Source: Chrysochromulina tobinii
Taxonomy: Eukaryota > Haptophyta > Prymnesiales > Chrysochromulinaceae
NCBI GenBank assembly: GCA_001275005.1
Contig: JWZX01003012.1
Location: 1-19,969, forward strand
Reading direction: 5' to 3'
DNA length: 19,969 nucleotides
The notes beneath the pieces were generated by a model. The model was not told where the DNA came from and ran no database searches. It worked only from the letters and a program-made list of their open reading frames with translations. The stretch's first letter is position 1. The number at the start of each line of letters is the position of its first letter. Shown here in pieces: positions 1-7,891 of this stretch. The position numbers and the translations under genes were made by a program.

Positions 1-17
1 GGGATAGGGAGGAGGGG

Positions 18-443
18 ATGGAAGCGGAGCGGCGCGATCGGGCCGCCTTTGAGGCGCTGCAGCAAGCCCTGGCCACAGCCCAGCCCCCCGTAGAAGTAGA
101 TGTATGGTGGTGCACCATAGGGGCGGAGGTAGCGGTGCTGAGCGGGTCATGCGAGGCACGTCAGCTGCAGGGGCTCGCGAACCATGTGGGGACGCTGTCG
201 GCCAGGCAGGTGTCGGTCAGCTTAGAGGTCCTCTCGCTGGCGAGCGATGACATCCTTCGGAGATGCATGGGGGTGGATGAGCGCACTGCCGATGTGGTGA
301 TCAGGGAGTTGGAGCGGCGCGCGCGAGAGGGTAGTCTTCGGGTGACGGCAGCAACGGCTCAGGCCGTCAGAGATCATCGGATGGTGGGAGTCGGGGGAAA
401 GAGGGTGCGTACTCAGACCCCCGCCTTCATTCCATATAGTTGA
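18..443 (+). CDS. Unrecognised ORF, probably the 3' end of a gene beginning upstream
   Basis: The frame is open from the window edge to the TGA at 441-443; the ATG at 18 is the first in frame, but no stop lies between the edge and that ATG, so the gene may start outside the window. The protein (141 aa from this ATG) is moderately charged, with an Arg/Glu-rich helix-like segment near residues 88-108 (EERTADVV-type spacing followed by IRELERRAREG). I recognise no family. The last ~27 codons lie in a 35-bp stretch that recurs 104 bp downstream, so the present C-terminus may be an accident of that duplication and the true 3' end could differ. No membrane segment or signal peptide is visible. Being coding is inferred from an open GC-rich frame only. 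Confidence 0.35.
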   Translation: MEAERRDRAAFEALQQALATAQPPVEVDVWWCTIGAEVAVLSGSCEARQLQGLANHVGTLSARQVSVSLEVLSLASDDILRRCMGVDERTADVVIRELERRAREGSLRVTAATAQAVRDHRMVGVGGKRVRTQTPAFIPYS

Positions 444-566
444 TCGAATGTTACCGATGTGTCGGAGCCGTCAGAGATCATCGGATGGTGGGAGTCGGGG
501 GTATAGTTGATCGAATGTTACCGATGTGTCTAGCCGCAGTGGTTACCGATGTGTCTAGCCGCAGTG
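363..566. repeat. Nested direct duplications at the end of the first ORF
   Basis: Three duplications are interleaved. A 35-bp block at 363-397 recurs exactly at 467-501. A 29-bp block at 435-463 recurs at 502-530. A 25-bp unit at 517-541 is repeated immediately at 542-566. The order suggests successive local tandem duplications, the last with period 25. They lie between the ORF's 3' end and the tRNA gene. Confidence 0.9.
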
Positions 567-588
567 TGTTTTGCAGTGTGTGTGTTTT

Positions 589-593
589 AAAAA
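589..593 (-). terminator. RNA polymerase III terminator of tRNA-Pro
   Basis: On the minus strand a run of five T (plus-strand aaaaa) lies about 20 nt past the tRNA 3' end. A short oligo-T run is the usual Pol III stop signal, and no longer T-run lies between it and the tRNA. Confidence 0.6.
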
Positions 594-613
594 GAAGGGG
601 GAAAGTCCCCTCC

Positions 614-685
614 GGGGACTGCCGAGAATCGAACTCGGGGCCTCTCCTACCCGAAAGGAGAATCATACCACTAGACCACAATCCC
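614..685 (-). tRNA. tRNA-Pro (anticodon CGG)
   Basis: Read on the minus strand, the 72-nt sequence folds as a full cloverleaf. Acceptor arms GGGATTG and CAGTCCC pair with one T-G wobble. The D-arm is GGTCTAGTGGTATGA-like and the anticodon stem is CTCCT/AGGAG around loop TTCGGGT, which gives anticodon CGG with G at position 37. The T-arm carries GTTCGATTC. The discriminator base is C, as expected for eukaryotic tRNA-Pro. There is no intron and no encoded CCA. The internal A and B boxes (TGGTCTAGTGG and GAGTTCGATTC) act as the Pol III promoter. It reads CCG proline codons, which are frequent in this GC-rich sequence. Confidence 0.95.
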
Positions 686-834
686 AAGATGGTCTTTACA
701 CGCGTTCTCTCACAATAAGTATGCTCAGCTTTTACCAAACATGGCCCCCTGGGGCAACCGACGAGCGAGAAGCGCTCGGAGTCGGACCTTGCCGGCTGTG
801 AATAGCAAGGGTAGTTCCAAAATCGCCACTACCA

Positions 835-1962
835 ATGCCTAAGCCGTCATCACCCCTGGGCCTGTGCCCCCCTCACACCATTCCGCAAGGTGCCTTGGAA
901 TCGCCTTTGAATCTTGGAGCCACGTACCGACGGCACAAAAGAACCCGACCAGTGATGCTCGTCACACAACCAGTCAACGTGGCGACGAGCTACGAGCCGA
1001 TGGTGTGCACCGCGGCCACCCCGACGGGCGGCAGCAGCGCCCAGGCAGCAGCATCGCCCTCATCGCTCTTCTTCGGCCTTGACGACGACGAGGACGAGGC
1101 CCTCCAGGCAGTTTTGCTGGCCTCACTCATGGCGTCGGCGCCAGAGGAGCAGGTGAGGAACGCCGAGCAGGAAAAGGCCTTCGAGGCAGCGGTGAAGCCG
1201 CCGCTCGTCGCCATGCCGAGCTCCCTCGCCGCCTTTGGCGAGGAGGCCTCTGTGGGCGAGGCCATCCAGCGCGCCTTGGCCTCGCTCGAGCAGACGGCGC
1301 ATTTGAAGCTGAGCAAGATCCGCGGCGACGGCCACTGCCTCTTCCGCGTCTTCGGCGCCGCGCTCGTGCTGGGCGGATCGTGGTACGGGACGCAGGCTGC
1401 CGACGCTCTGCTGGCGCACGTGACGAACCAGTCGCTGCCCCCACACGCCTCGGAGGTTGGCTCGTTGGTAGCAGCCGTGCTCGAGAGCTCAAAGGCGACG
1501 CCGTCGGCCGCCTTCGAGGCGCTCAACGACGAGGCGGACGGCGCGCCAGGCGGGCAGGCCCTCGTTGCCGCCCTCCGGCGCTGCGCGGTCGCCTACATGC
1601 AGTCGGCCATTGAGCGCTTCCGCCATTGCGCCGACTCCCCGGACGATTTTGGTGGCTACTGCGAGGGCATGTCTGACATGGGCCTCGCGCGGTACGGCGG
1701 CCACCCGGAGCTCGTGGCGCTGAGCGAGGCGCTGCAGGTGCGCGTCGACATCTACGACACCTCGGCCCTCGGTCCAGTGGCCCACGTGCCCACGTATCGG
1801 TTTGGCGAGCATCTGCCCGCGACGGCGCCGGTCGTGCGCGCGCTGCGCCGCGGCCTGCATTACAATCTGCTGCTGTGCGCGACGGCCGAGGGTGACGCAC
1901 TTCCGCCCGCCGCTGCGGCTGCCAAGGCGTCCACCGTCGATGAGCCGCCCCAGATCAGCTAA
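835..1962 (+). CDS. OTU-family cysteine protease (deubiquitinase) with N-terminal UIM-like helix
   Basis: The 375-aa protein carries the OTU catalytic signature. GDGHCLFR at 164-171 supplies Asp165 and the nucleophile Cys168. ARYGGHPELVALSEAL at 285-300 matches the conserved G-G-x-x-E-L-x-A-L-S segment. LHYNLLL at 341-347 supplies His342. The catalytic residues are therefore all present. Upstream, an acidic stretch followed by EALQAVLLASLMAS (about 88-101) resembles a ubiquitin-interacting motif (acidic cap, L-x-x-A/V-x-x-x-S), which would help bind polyubiquitin chains; a second, poorer copy lies at 141-153. Family knowledge predicts cleavage of ubiquitin from substrates in cytosol or nucleus. 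The start is the first ATG; Met41 (at 955) is an alternative because residues 1-40 are Pro/Arg-rich and unconserved-looking. No intron is needed. Confidence 0.85.
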   Translation: MPKPSSPLGLCPPHTIPQGALESPLNLGATYRRHKRTRPVMLVTQPVNVATSYEPMVCTAATPTGGSSAQAAASPSSLFFGLDDDEDEALQAVLLASLMASAPEEQVRNAEQEKAFEAAVKPPLVAMPSSLAAFGEEASVGEAIQRALASLEQTAHLKLSKIRGDGHCLFRVFGAALVLGGSWYGTQAADALLAHVTNQSLPPHASEVGSLVAAVLESSKATPSAAFEALNDEADGAPGGQALVAALRRCAVAYMQSAIERFRHCADSPDDFGGYCEGMSDMGLARYGGHPELVALSEALQVRVDIYDTSALGPVAHVPTYRFGEHLPATAPVVRALRRGLHYNLLLCATAEGDALPPAAAAAKASTVDEPPQIS

Positions 1963-3158
1963 GGGGGCAGGAAGTCGGACCAACTACGGACCAACGTCCC
2001 AGGCATGCCCCCGTGAACTGCGCGCATGTATGCGCGCGTGCCGAGGTGACGTGCGCGTGGTGGTGCGACATACGCCGTTTATGGTGTGTGAGCGCCCAAT
2101 ATTGGCCTGTGACGCGGCGCGCGGTGTGGCGTGCGCCCCGGGCCCCGAGCTCTCTCGCCCTCGCCAACAGCACGGCGCTGCCCGGAATGAGTTCACAGTT
2201 CTGAGTTCAGTTCTGCGACCATGATGTTCGGTCGCGGCTGTCACGGACGATGCACGATCGAGAGAGGCAGACAGTGCGGGGTGTCCGCAAGTCTCTTAGT
2301 CCCTCCGCATGCCGCGCGCGCCCCATCATATTTAAAAATGATCGAGAGAAGTTTTTAAGAGAACGTCAGATCCGCACGAATATACTAAGCGATATCTGAG
2401 GTACGAACGTGCTTAACGAGTTAACGTCGACGTGTAACGACGTGATCGTTCATCGTAACCGCCGAACGCCCGAACGATCCAACGATCCTCGATCGGCCCC
2501 GCGCGGATTCCGGATAGATCATATAGTTCAGATATTTGAGATTCAGATGAACCGAGAACACATGGAACCGAAGTGCTGTCCGCCCATGGGTCCGCCCCCG
2601 TCAGGGTCACCGTCGCACACCGTCAAACGTGCGGGTGCGCCTGGGTGCGCGCGAAGCGCGCCGGCGTTGCGCGCCGGCCGCCGCGTCGCGCTCGCGCAGG
2701 AACTATGGAGTCAGACCTACACGGCCCGATCCCCGTGCCCGTCGTGGTGCGTGACGGCGCGCGATCGTGCTTCGCGCGCGTTCGTGGAAGCAGATCCTGG
2801 TCTCACAAGTCTCAAGTGGGTCAATACGTCAATTTAACCCTTGATTGCTTGAATTCAACGTGCATTTGTTACCGTGTGTGTGTGGTGCCCCGTTTGACTC
2901 TGTTACTCTGGGTGCATGTCTGTGTGGTCTGTGGAGTGTGCGGTGGACCTTGGAGTGTGGACTACCTGGTCTAACAAACGCAGATGTAACGCAGCAATGG
3001 CCTTGAGCCCTTGACTTGACTTGACTTGACTTGACTTGCACACTTGGACTTGTCTTGGCTCAAAATGGCCCAAAGTTCCGTAGGTATACAAGAAATTCCG
3101 TAAGTTTCGTCACACTGTGAACAAGAAATTTACGATCACGTCAACGAACGGAAAAAGA
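1963..3158. other. Non-coding spacer (~1.2 kb)
   Basis: No ATG-initiated frame here looks like protein; the longest open frames use non-ATG starts and have shadow-type composition. An 18-bp near-perfect inverted repeat (arms gcgcgcat / atgcgcgc, 2-nt loop) at 2020-2037 sits in the presumed 3' UTR of the OTU gene. The segment 2320-2570 is unusually AT-rich for the window and full of AACG and GATC motifs. Near 3050-3120 it becomes AT-richer again upstream of the next gene, where its promoter should lie. Confidence 0.6.
3011..3038. repeat. TTGAC pentanucleotide microsatellite
   Basis: Five exact TTGAC units followed by a partial unit, with further degenerate copies on the right side. It sits about 120 bp upstream of the next gene's ATG. 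Confidence 0.95.
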
Positions 3159-3809
3159 ATGGGGATGACGTCGCTTCACTCTGCCGTCGCGACCACGGCG
3201 ATAGCCGCAGCAATGGCCGCAGCATGGTTTATCTTGGGCCGGCGCCGTGCAGCTTTGAGAAAGCCGTCGCCCGCTCCAAAGCCCGACAGGAGAACAAGCT
3301 ACTTCCTCTCCGGCGTCATGGGTGGCTCTGGCGGCGGCGGTGCAAGCCTTGCTGGCATCGCCGTCGAGTCACAGGACTATCGCGCGCTCATGCGTGGCGC
3401 AATCCTCGCTGCCGACCCGAGCGCCACGATCGTGGATCCTGCTATCGTCGTGCCCGCGATGGCTCCGGGTCTCCACCCGCCCAGCACGCCCGAAGTGGAG
3501 TGGTGGAGTGCCGATGTGTGCGTGCGCCAAGCCTTTGAGGCGTGCGTGGGCCTCGCTGCGAGATCGGACGTGATCGTCTCTTATCTGCCGACGGCGAGTA
3601 TGGGTTCCGCGGTCGAGCTTCACGCGGCGCGTCAGGCAGGGCGCCTCGTGCTCGTGGTGGCGCCGGGTAAGATGCGTGGAAACTGGGTGGTGCGCTCGTA
3701 CGCTGATCACGTCTTCGAGGACGTGCGCGCGCTCGAGGTGTGGCTGCTCGAGCGCGCAGGCGGCAGTGGCGCAGGTGGCAGCGGCCCAGGCGCGTGGCAA
3801 GCCTCCTAG
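3159..3809 (+). CDS. Membrane-anchored nucleoside 2-deoxyribosyltransferase-like protein
   Basis: The protein has 216 aa from the first ATG; the frame extends 14 codons upstream only to a GTG at 3117, which is not used in a eukaryote. Residues ~6-26 form one hydrophobic segment followed by GRRR, typical of a signal anchor or transit region. The soluble part opens with a beta-strand plus Gly-rich loop (YFLSGVMGGSGGGG). It later has SDVIVSYLPTASMGSAVEL, which matches the D-x-x-V-x-x-L....G-x-x-x-E-L core of nucleoside deoxyribosyltransferases, where the Glu (here Glu153) is the nucleophile. A VLVVAP strand and a C-terminal helix pair follow. Family members exchange bases on 2'-deoxyribonucleosides or act as related N-glycosidases. 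The C-terminus is Gly/Ser-rich. The fold assignment is inference; a SLOG/LOG-like nucleotide-binding protein is the main alternative. Confidence 0.55.
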   Translation: MGMTSLHSAVATTAIAAAMAAAWFILGRRRAALRKPSPAPKPDRRTSYFLSGVMGGSGGGGASLAGIAVESQDYRALMRGAILAADPSATIVDPAIVVPAMAPGLHPPSTPEVEWWSADVCVRQAFEACVGLAARSDVIVSYLPTASMGSAVELHAARQAGRLVLVVAPGKMRGNWVVRSYADHVFEDVRALEVWLLERAGGSGAGGSGPGAWQAS

Positions 3810-3992
3810 CAAGGGGCTAGGACTCCTTGTAGACTCCTTGTTGCTCCTCACGGAGCGCCAAGCAGTGCTGAGAGCGCACCGCTCGAGGGGGCTCTGCACG
3901 AGGCTAGCACCGCACCGGGGGGGGGCGTAGCGGCAGCGCTCTCACCCAGCCGTACAATCTAGGGGGACGTCCTCCGGCTTCGTCTCCGGGCG

Positions 3993-4200
3993 GACAAGGG
4001 TGCGGTGCTCTTCTACGAGCTGCCCACGACGGCGCGCCTGGACAAGGGTGCGGTGCTCTTCTACGAGCTGCCCACGACGGCGCGCCTACCCCCAGGGTGC
4101 GGTGCTCTTCTACGAGCTGCCCACGACGGCGCGCCTGCCCACGACGGCGCGGACAAGGGTGCGGTGCTCTTCTACGAGCTGCCCACGACGGCGCGCCTGC
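3993..4200. repeat. Four imperfect ~48-bp tandem repeats
   Basis: Units starting gacaagggtgcggtgctctt recur at 3993 and 4041 (period 48), at ~4090 (start altered, period 49) and at ~4152 (period ~62, including an extra 14-bp duplication). In the first two units one frame reads KGAVLFYELPTTARL, and the 48-bp period keeps it; the later units break it. It may be a relic of coding sequence or a plain minisatellite. Confidence 0.9.
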
Positions 4201-4395
4201 CCACGGCAGGGCAAGCACGCTGTCGTGAGCGCCGGCTCCGCCGCTAGCCTCGGGATGGTACGGCAGGGCATGAGCGCTGTCGTGAGCGCTGCCGCTACGC
4301 TCCCGTGCAGTGCGGCCCCCGCTGCCAGGGACACGGCCATGCCCTGCCTCCCCACGTCGGTTGTGGTTGCGATCGTTGAGCGCGTGGTGGCACGG

Positions 4396-4519
4396 GGGCG
4401 CCATGATGGGCGCGCGACCGTCGACTCGTGCAGCCGCCCCAAGCGAATGGGCGCCATGATGGGCGCGCGACCGTCGACTCGTGCAGCCGCCCCAAGCGAA
4501 TGGGCGCCATGATGGGCGC
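4396..4519. repeat. Three 53-bp tandem repeats (third partial)
   Basis: The block beginning gggcgccatgatgggcgc occurs at 4396, 4449 and 4502. The first two are full 53-bp units, and the third runs directly into the VOC-like fragment. The period is not a multiple of three, so it would break any frame through it. Confidence 0.9.
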
Positions 4520-4629
4520 ATCGGCATCTACAACGCCCTGCTGCGCGAGACCCGGATGGATACATCTTGGAGCTGCAAGAGTTTTGCGAAGCTGACGAGC
4601 ACGCTCGCTTCTTTGGCCGGCGTGGCTAG
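4513..4629 (+). pseudogene. C-terminal fragment of a VOC/glyoxalase-like protein
   Basis: The frame opens after a TGA at 4510-4512 and ends at TAG 4627-4629. From 4546 it reads RDPDGYILELQEF, then CEADEHARFFGRRG. D-P-D-G-x-x-[IVL]-E-L is the closing beta-strand signature of the vicinal-oxygen-chelate (glyoxalase/bleomycin-resistance) fold, and its last Glu is normally a metal ligand. I could not find the rest of the domain upstream; the preceding sequence is the 53-bp repeat array. It is either a lost gene's 3' end or a real last exon whose other exons I cannot see. The overlapping frame reading RIGIYNALLRETRM looks less protein-like. Confidence 0.45.
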
Positions 4630-5245
4630 GTAAGCTGTGGAGGGCCTGGGCGGGGGCTGTGCAGACTCCGGTCTACAGTTGACGGAATTACCCTGGGTCC
4701 CTGCGCTGACGTGAGCGGGGTCGGTGACGCGGATCTCTGAGATGAGACCGAATCCCGTGAACGTCCTGAATTACTCTGTACTGGCGACTGAAATACAAGT
4801 TACAACCGCCCCCGCCCGGACCCGTATAATGGAGTATTTAATGTCCAGATCAGGTTAACGTTTATAACCGAAACCGGGAGACGGTGCGGCGCCAGCGGGA
4901 GCCCCAACACAGCACACACAGAACACATCACACGCAACGGGACTGGATTCCTATTATTTTTAACCGACACGGAGAAGAGCCCCAACAGCACACATACAGG
5001 AGAACACATCACATCACGCAACTACGGGGGACTGAATTCCTATAGTAAATAACTTGGTATCTTGTATGATAGCCTCTTTAATCCTGTCTCTTGGGAGCCT
5101 CCGAATACGGGCCGCATCGCCATTGATAGCCACTAATTGTCACGCAAGCCTCTTCTAGGTATCTCAAGGAGCGTCCGATGGACACTACATACTCCTGTAT
5201 GGTAGCCTGGGGCACACAGGCCCACGCCAGTTCCATCGGCGAGCC
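4630..5245. other. Non-coding spacer with AT-rich patches
   Basis: No credible ORF is seen. It holds an imperfect tandem duplication (4864-5051) and AT-rich islands near 4820-4870 and 5038-5075. Its right end lies downstream of the SHOCT-like gene's stop, so part is presumably that gene's 3' UTR. Confidence 0.5.
4864..5051. repeat. Imperfect ~78-bp tandem duplication
   Basis: The run gagccccaac...cagcacaca...gaacacatcaca...gcaac...ggggact-g-attcctat appears from 4899 and again from 4977. A short shared lead (taaccga-a-c-gg-gaga) precedes both. The copies differ by several small indels, so the event is not recent. Confidence 0.8.
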
Positions 5246-5855
5246 TCAAACCACTGCGAACTTCCCATGCCCGTACGTCTAGGTTGCGTGGGGAGATCAG
5301 AGAGGCATCAAGAGGGGCGATGAGAGGGGCGTTGAGAGAGGCAGAGAGGGGCCTCAGGCACTCGGGGAGGCACTCGGGGAGGCACTCAGGGAGGCACTCG
5401 GGGAGGCCACTGGGGGGTATTCAGAGAGGCGCCATCCTGGAACGCACCTGGAACAGCACAACATGATCTGCGCCGGAAGACGCAAGGAGGCGGGCTGCCT
5501 CGGCACCAAACTCTGCCTCTGATAGCGCACCAGCACCCCGGCGCTGGGCGAGCCGGGACAACTTTTCGGACAGGTCGGAGGGAGGCCCGGTGGACGCCTT
5601 TTCGGGCAGCTTGGGGATTTCAGAGGAGGGCCTCCGAGATCCGGTGGGAGTCCTCGGGCCTCCCGCTGAGGTCCCGCTGAGCATCCCGCTGAGCCCGCTG
5701 ACCATCCCGCTGAACATCCCTTTGACAGAGTCCTGCCCGGGCGCGGCCATCGGCGCCCCGTTGCCCGAGGACGATGAGGACGAGGGTGAGGACGAGGGCT
5801 CGTCCAGCTGAGCATGCGCTCCATCCGAGACGCCTCCTCGTTCTTCGGCCAGCAT
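5246..5855 (-). CDS. Small protein with SHOCT-like helical hairpin, two exons
   Basis: Exon 1 is 5855-5448 and exon 2 is 5278-5246, giving about 146 aa. The N-terminus is Glu/Ser-rich and disordered, followed by a Gly/Met/Ser run (about 46-62, GMFSGMVSGLSGMLSG type) that could be amphipathic. Residues ~95-124 (LSEKLSRLAQRRGAGALSEA, then EFGAEAARLLAS) match the SHOCT pattern: a helix, a short G-A-L-[ST]-x-x-E-F turn, and a second helix ending in LL. SHOCT is a short C-terminal domain of unknown function, mostly seen in prokaryotes. The donor CAG|GTGCGT and acceptor CTAG|ACG join in frame to end TYGHGKFAVV. Without splicing the frame stops after eight further codons. The frame is open for about 40 codons above the ATG (TGA near 5970), so an extra 5' exon is possible. 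It lies head to head with the sulfotransferase-like gene. Confidence 0.6.
5279..5447 (-). other. Intron of the SHOCT-like gene (169 nt, phase 0)
   Basis: On the minus strand it starts GTGCGT and ends CAACCTAG. It contains GAGTGCCT units (12-bp tandem repeat) and, near its 3' end, TGATGCCTCTCTGATCTCCC before the AG. These resemble the intron modules in the TMTC-like and sulfotransferase-like genes, but the 3' module is more diverged. Confidence 0.65.
5356..5403. repeat. 12-bp minisatellite inside the intron
   Basis: Four copies of aggcactcgggg (one with a single change) on the plus strand; on the transcribed minus strand the unit reads CCCCGAGTGCCT. A diverged fifth copy follows (aggccactgggg). 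Confidence 0.95.
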
Positions 5856-6146
5856 CCTGTTCTGCTCTTCCGCTCCGGTTGGGTCCAGCCAGCAAAGGGC
5901 TCCTTCCTTTTTCGAAGTTTCGGACGAAACGCAAATTGAGCGAGCGCCGTCGGCGCCTCATTTCCATCTGCGAGCGAGTGGGAGCTGGTCGGTAGGCGAG
6001 GATTTGGCTAATCAACGTCATTTGGAACGGATCGCATTCGGCATGCAAAGAGGACGTGCTGTTCCAAATGGAGACTCAGCCTTCTCTTTTTTGTTCTTGA
6101 TCTTGCGGAGGGGCTTCGCTTGCGTGACTTGCGTCAGGAGAGCAAC
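5856..6146. promoter_or_regulatory. Divergent intergenic region (shared promoter interval)
   Basis: This 291-bp interval separates the ATG of the minus-strand SHOCT-like gene (5855) from the ATG of the plus-strand sulfotransferase-like gene (6147), so both promoters should lie here. A pyrimidine-rich stretch (cttctcttttttgttcttg) lies 50-70 bp upstream of 6147. No TATA box was identified. Part of it may be 5' coding sequence of the minus gene. Confidence 0.4.
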
Positions 6147-7344
6147 ATGGCAACAATGTTTGCCATGTTGACGCTAGGCGTATCCTTCGACGTGTTGCCT
6201 TCAGACCCGCTGCTTTCGTTGACGGCCGATGCGCTCTTCCTCATGCACGAAGTGGAGACATTCCAAGCGCCGAAACCGCTGACCATGGACCACCCAGTGG
6301 TGCTGGTCATCATCTCCGACCACGGCAGCGGCACGATGGAGTTTGGGGCGGCGCTTAATACCCACCCCTGCATGTTTGACCTCGGGGAGCCGTTTGCGCT
6401 CAAGGACACGCTGTGGTCGAATGCCGAGGTCGCCGAGTGCACTGGCGCTACAGCGAGTGATATGACGAAGCCCATCTTCGATTCGGCTACCGGCGCCCTC
6501 CTGAAGAGCAGCAACCCGACTCTGACGACGAGGATCTTGGCGCAGACAGCCCATGCCGCCATCAACGGAACCATCATGATGGGTACTCTCACCGTGGTCA
6601 AACGCAAGGTCGCCCACTTGACTCTCGCCGGCGACGCTCCCGAGCTGTACGACGGTCTGCAGTACAGCTTCGCCGACTACGTCCTCCGCATCCGCGACCA
6701 CGTGTGCTCCGCTGTGCCCGCCGACGTGTGCGCCCCCTCGGACTGCTCGATCACGCTCAAGATGCTCCCGCAGTTTGTGAGCGCCAACACGGCCGGGCGG
6801 CTCATGAGGGACGACCCGCCCGTGTCGAAGTGCGTGCTCGCGCGGAACGCGAAGGCGATGACGGCGTGGACGGCGGCGCTCGCCTCGATGGTTGAGAGCC
6901 CCAAGGTGGCGACGATCTCGCTCTCGCGCAACGAGCGTGACAGGCAGTTCTCGCTGTTCCGGGAGTTTTCTCCGCCTGGATCGCTCTTCGACTGCAGGTG
7001 GGTCTCACTGAGTGCATGCTGATTGCCTCCCTCATCAGGTGCAACTGACTGGATCGCTCTTCGACTGCAGCATCGAACGCTCGCCCAGCGACTTCGCAAG
7101 ACAGTCCAATTACCCCAACGCCGACGACCAGATCAAGATCGAGGACTGCTGGCAAGGGGCGTACGGTGCCAACAAGTGCATCAGCGACGCTCTGAAGCTC
7201 GTCGGCTTGTCCCCCGAGCCAATGTTGGATGCGGGCACGAAGAACATGGCGCAGCTGTACCCTGAGAAGATGAGCTGCGCGACCGATCCCACCGCGACGT
7301 TCAGGCGGCTGCAGGGATTGGCTGCGGTGGAGAAGGTGAACTGA
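6147..7344 (+). CDS. Sulfotransferase-like P-loop protein, two exons
   Basis: Exons 6147-6997 and 7071-7344 encode 374 aa. The frame continues upstream to a TTG only, so the first ATG is used. The sequence DHPVVLVIISDHGSGT (residues 48-63) followed by ALNTHPCMFDLGEPF (69-83) matches the 5'-phosphosulfate loop and following helix of sulfotransferases (G-x-x-G-T...L-x-x-H-P...GE-x-F). ITLKMLPQF (202-210) sits where family members have K-x-M-x-x-Q. KVATISLSRNERDRQFSL (253-270) matches the 3'-phosphate-binding strand and helix (x-L-x-R-N...R-x-x-S). These would bind PAPS and transfer sulfate to a sugar or other acceptor. The hydrophobic N-terminus could be a weak signal peptide, fitting a Golgi or secretory role. 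The C-terminal part has several Cys (C283, ~308, ~318) that may form disulfides. Substrate is unknown. Confidence 0.6.
6998..7070 (+). other. Intron of the sulfotransferase-like gene (73 nt, phase 2)
   Basis: GTGGGT donor and CTGCAG acceptor. Splicing joins FDC to SIERSPS in frame, while read-through stops at 7020-7022. The 22 bp just before the donor (6976-6997) is repeated exactly as the last 22 bp of the intron (7049-7070). In between lie GAGTGC and the 20-mer ctgattgcctccctcatcag (7019-7038). Using the AG at 7038 as acceptor would hit a TGA three codons on. Confidence 0.8.
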
Positions 7345-7891
7345 AGACGAAGAACAAGGGCGACATTGGCGACGTGACGCACTACCTTCTACCCTCTAGA
7401 ACCCGCGCACGCGGAGACGGCGATAGAGAGGGCGCCGACGGGGAGTGGAGACTGATGACGAGCGATGCTGCTCATACATGTAGCCGTGCCATCGTCATAT
7501 GATCATAAAGGCCGGCGCTCGATGGGCCAGCGGCGTCTCCGGCGCTTACCGCCGCAGCCGTGCAACCCCAACCGCCGGGACCGCCGGCGTGACCTTAGAC
7601 GCGCAACCGCCGTGACCATCTGGATAGAGGAGGGCCCTAAGAACAAGGGGACAGGCCGGCAAGGATCGGCTGCAAGCGTCGCCGTGTGTGCTCGAGTTCC
7701 GAGTTGTGTTGGTGGCATGGTGAATGACTTGTCATGTAGGCGCGTGTTACATGTTACAATCACAATTGTCGTGTTGGAGTGTCGCATGTCGTGCTGTTTC
7801 AGTGCGCACGGGAGACGCGAGGAGGCGCCTGGCGTAGCGTCGAAACATGTGGGCAAACATGTTCGATTAGGAACAGGCATGCACTAACTCA
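7345..7891. other. Non-coding spacer (547 bp)
   Basis: This is the 3' flank of the sulfotransferase-like gene and the 5' flank of the TMTC-like gene, both on the plus strand. A CCGCCG/ACCGCC-rich stretch lies at 7540-7620. The 7735-7800 segment is AT-richer. I see no further gene, TATA box or RNA. Confidence 0.5.

Noticed and set aside
440-718. ORF running through the nested repeats and the tRNA gene
   Set aside because: It crosses the tRNA-Pro sequence in antisense, and its first part is the duplicated tail of the preceding ORF.
990-1526. 178-aa minus-strand ORF opposite the OTU gene
   Set aside because: It is a shadow: the plus strand has the complete OTU catalytic signature over the same bases.
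2409-2837. 142-aa ORF in the long spacer
   Set aside because: It starts at GTG, has no domain, and has mixed composition expected of chance open frames.
3117-3158. Extended start of the deoxyribosyltransferase-like ORF
   Set aside because: It begins with GTG; the first ATG is at 3159 and gives a sensible anchor segment.
5620-6048. 142-aa minus-strand ORF overlapping the SHOCT-like gene
   Set aside because: It is Arg-rich with frame-shifted composition; the SHOCT-like frame is the better reading.
6120-6146. Extended start of the sulfotransferase-like ORF
   Set aside because: It begins with TTG; ATG 6147 is the first in frame.
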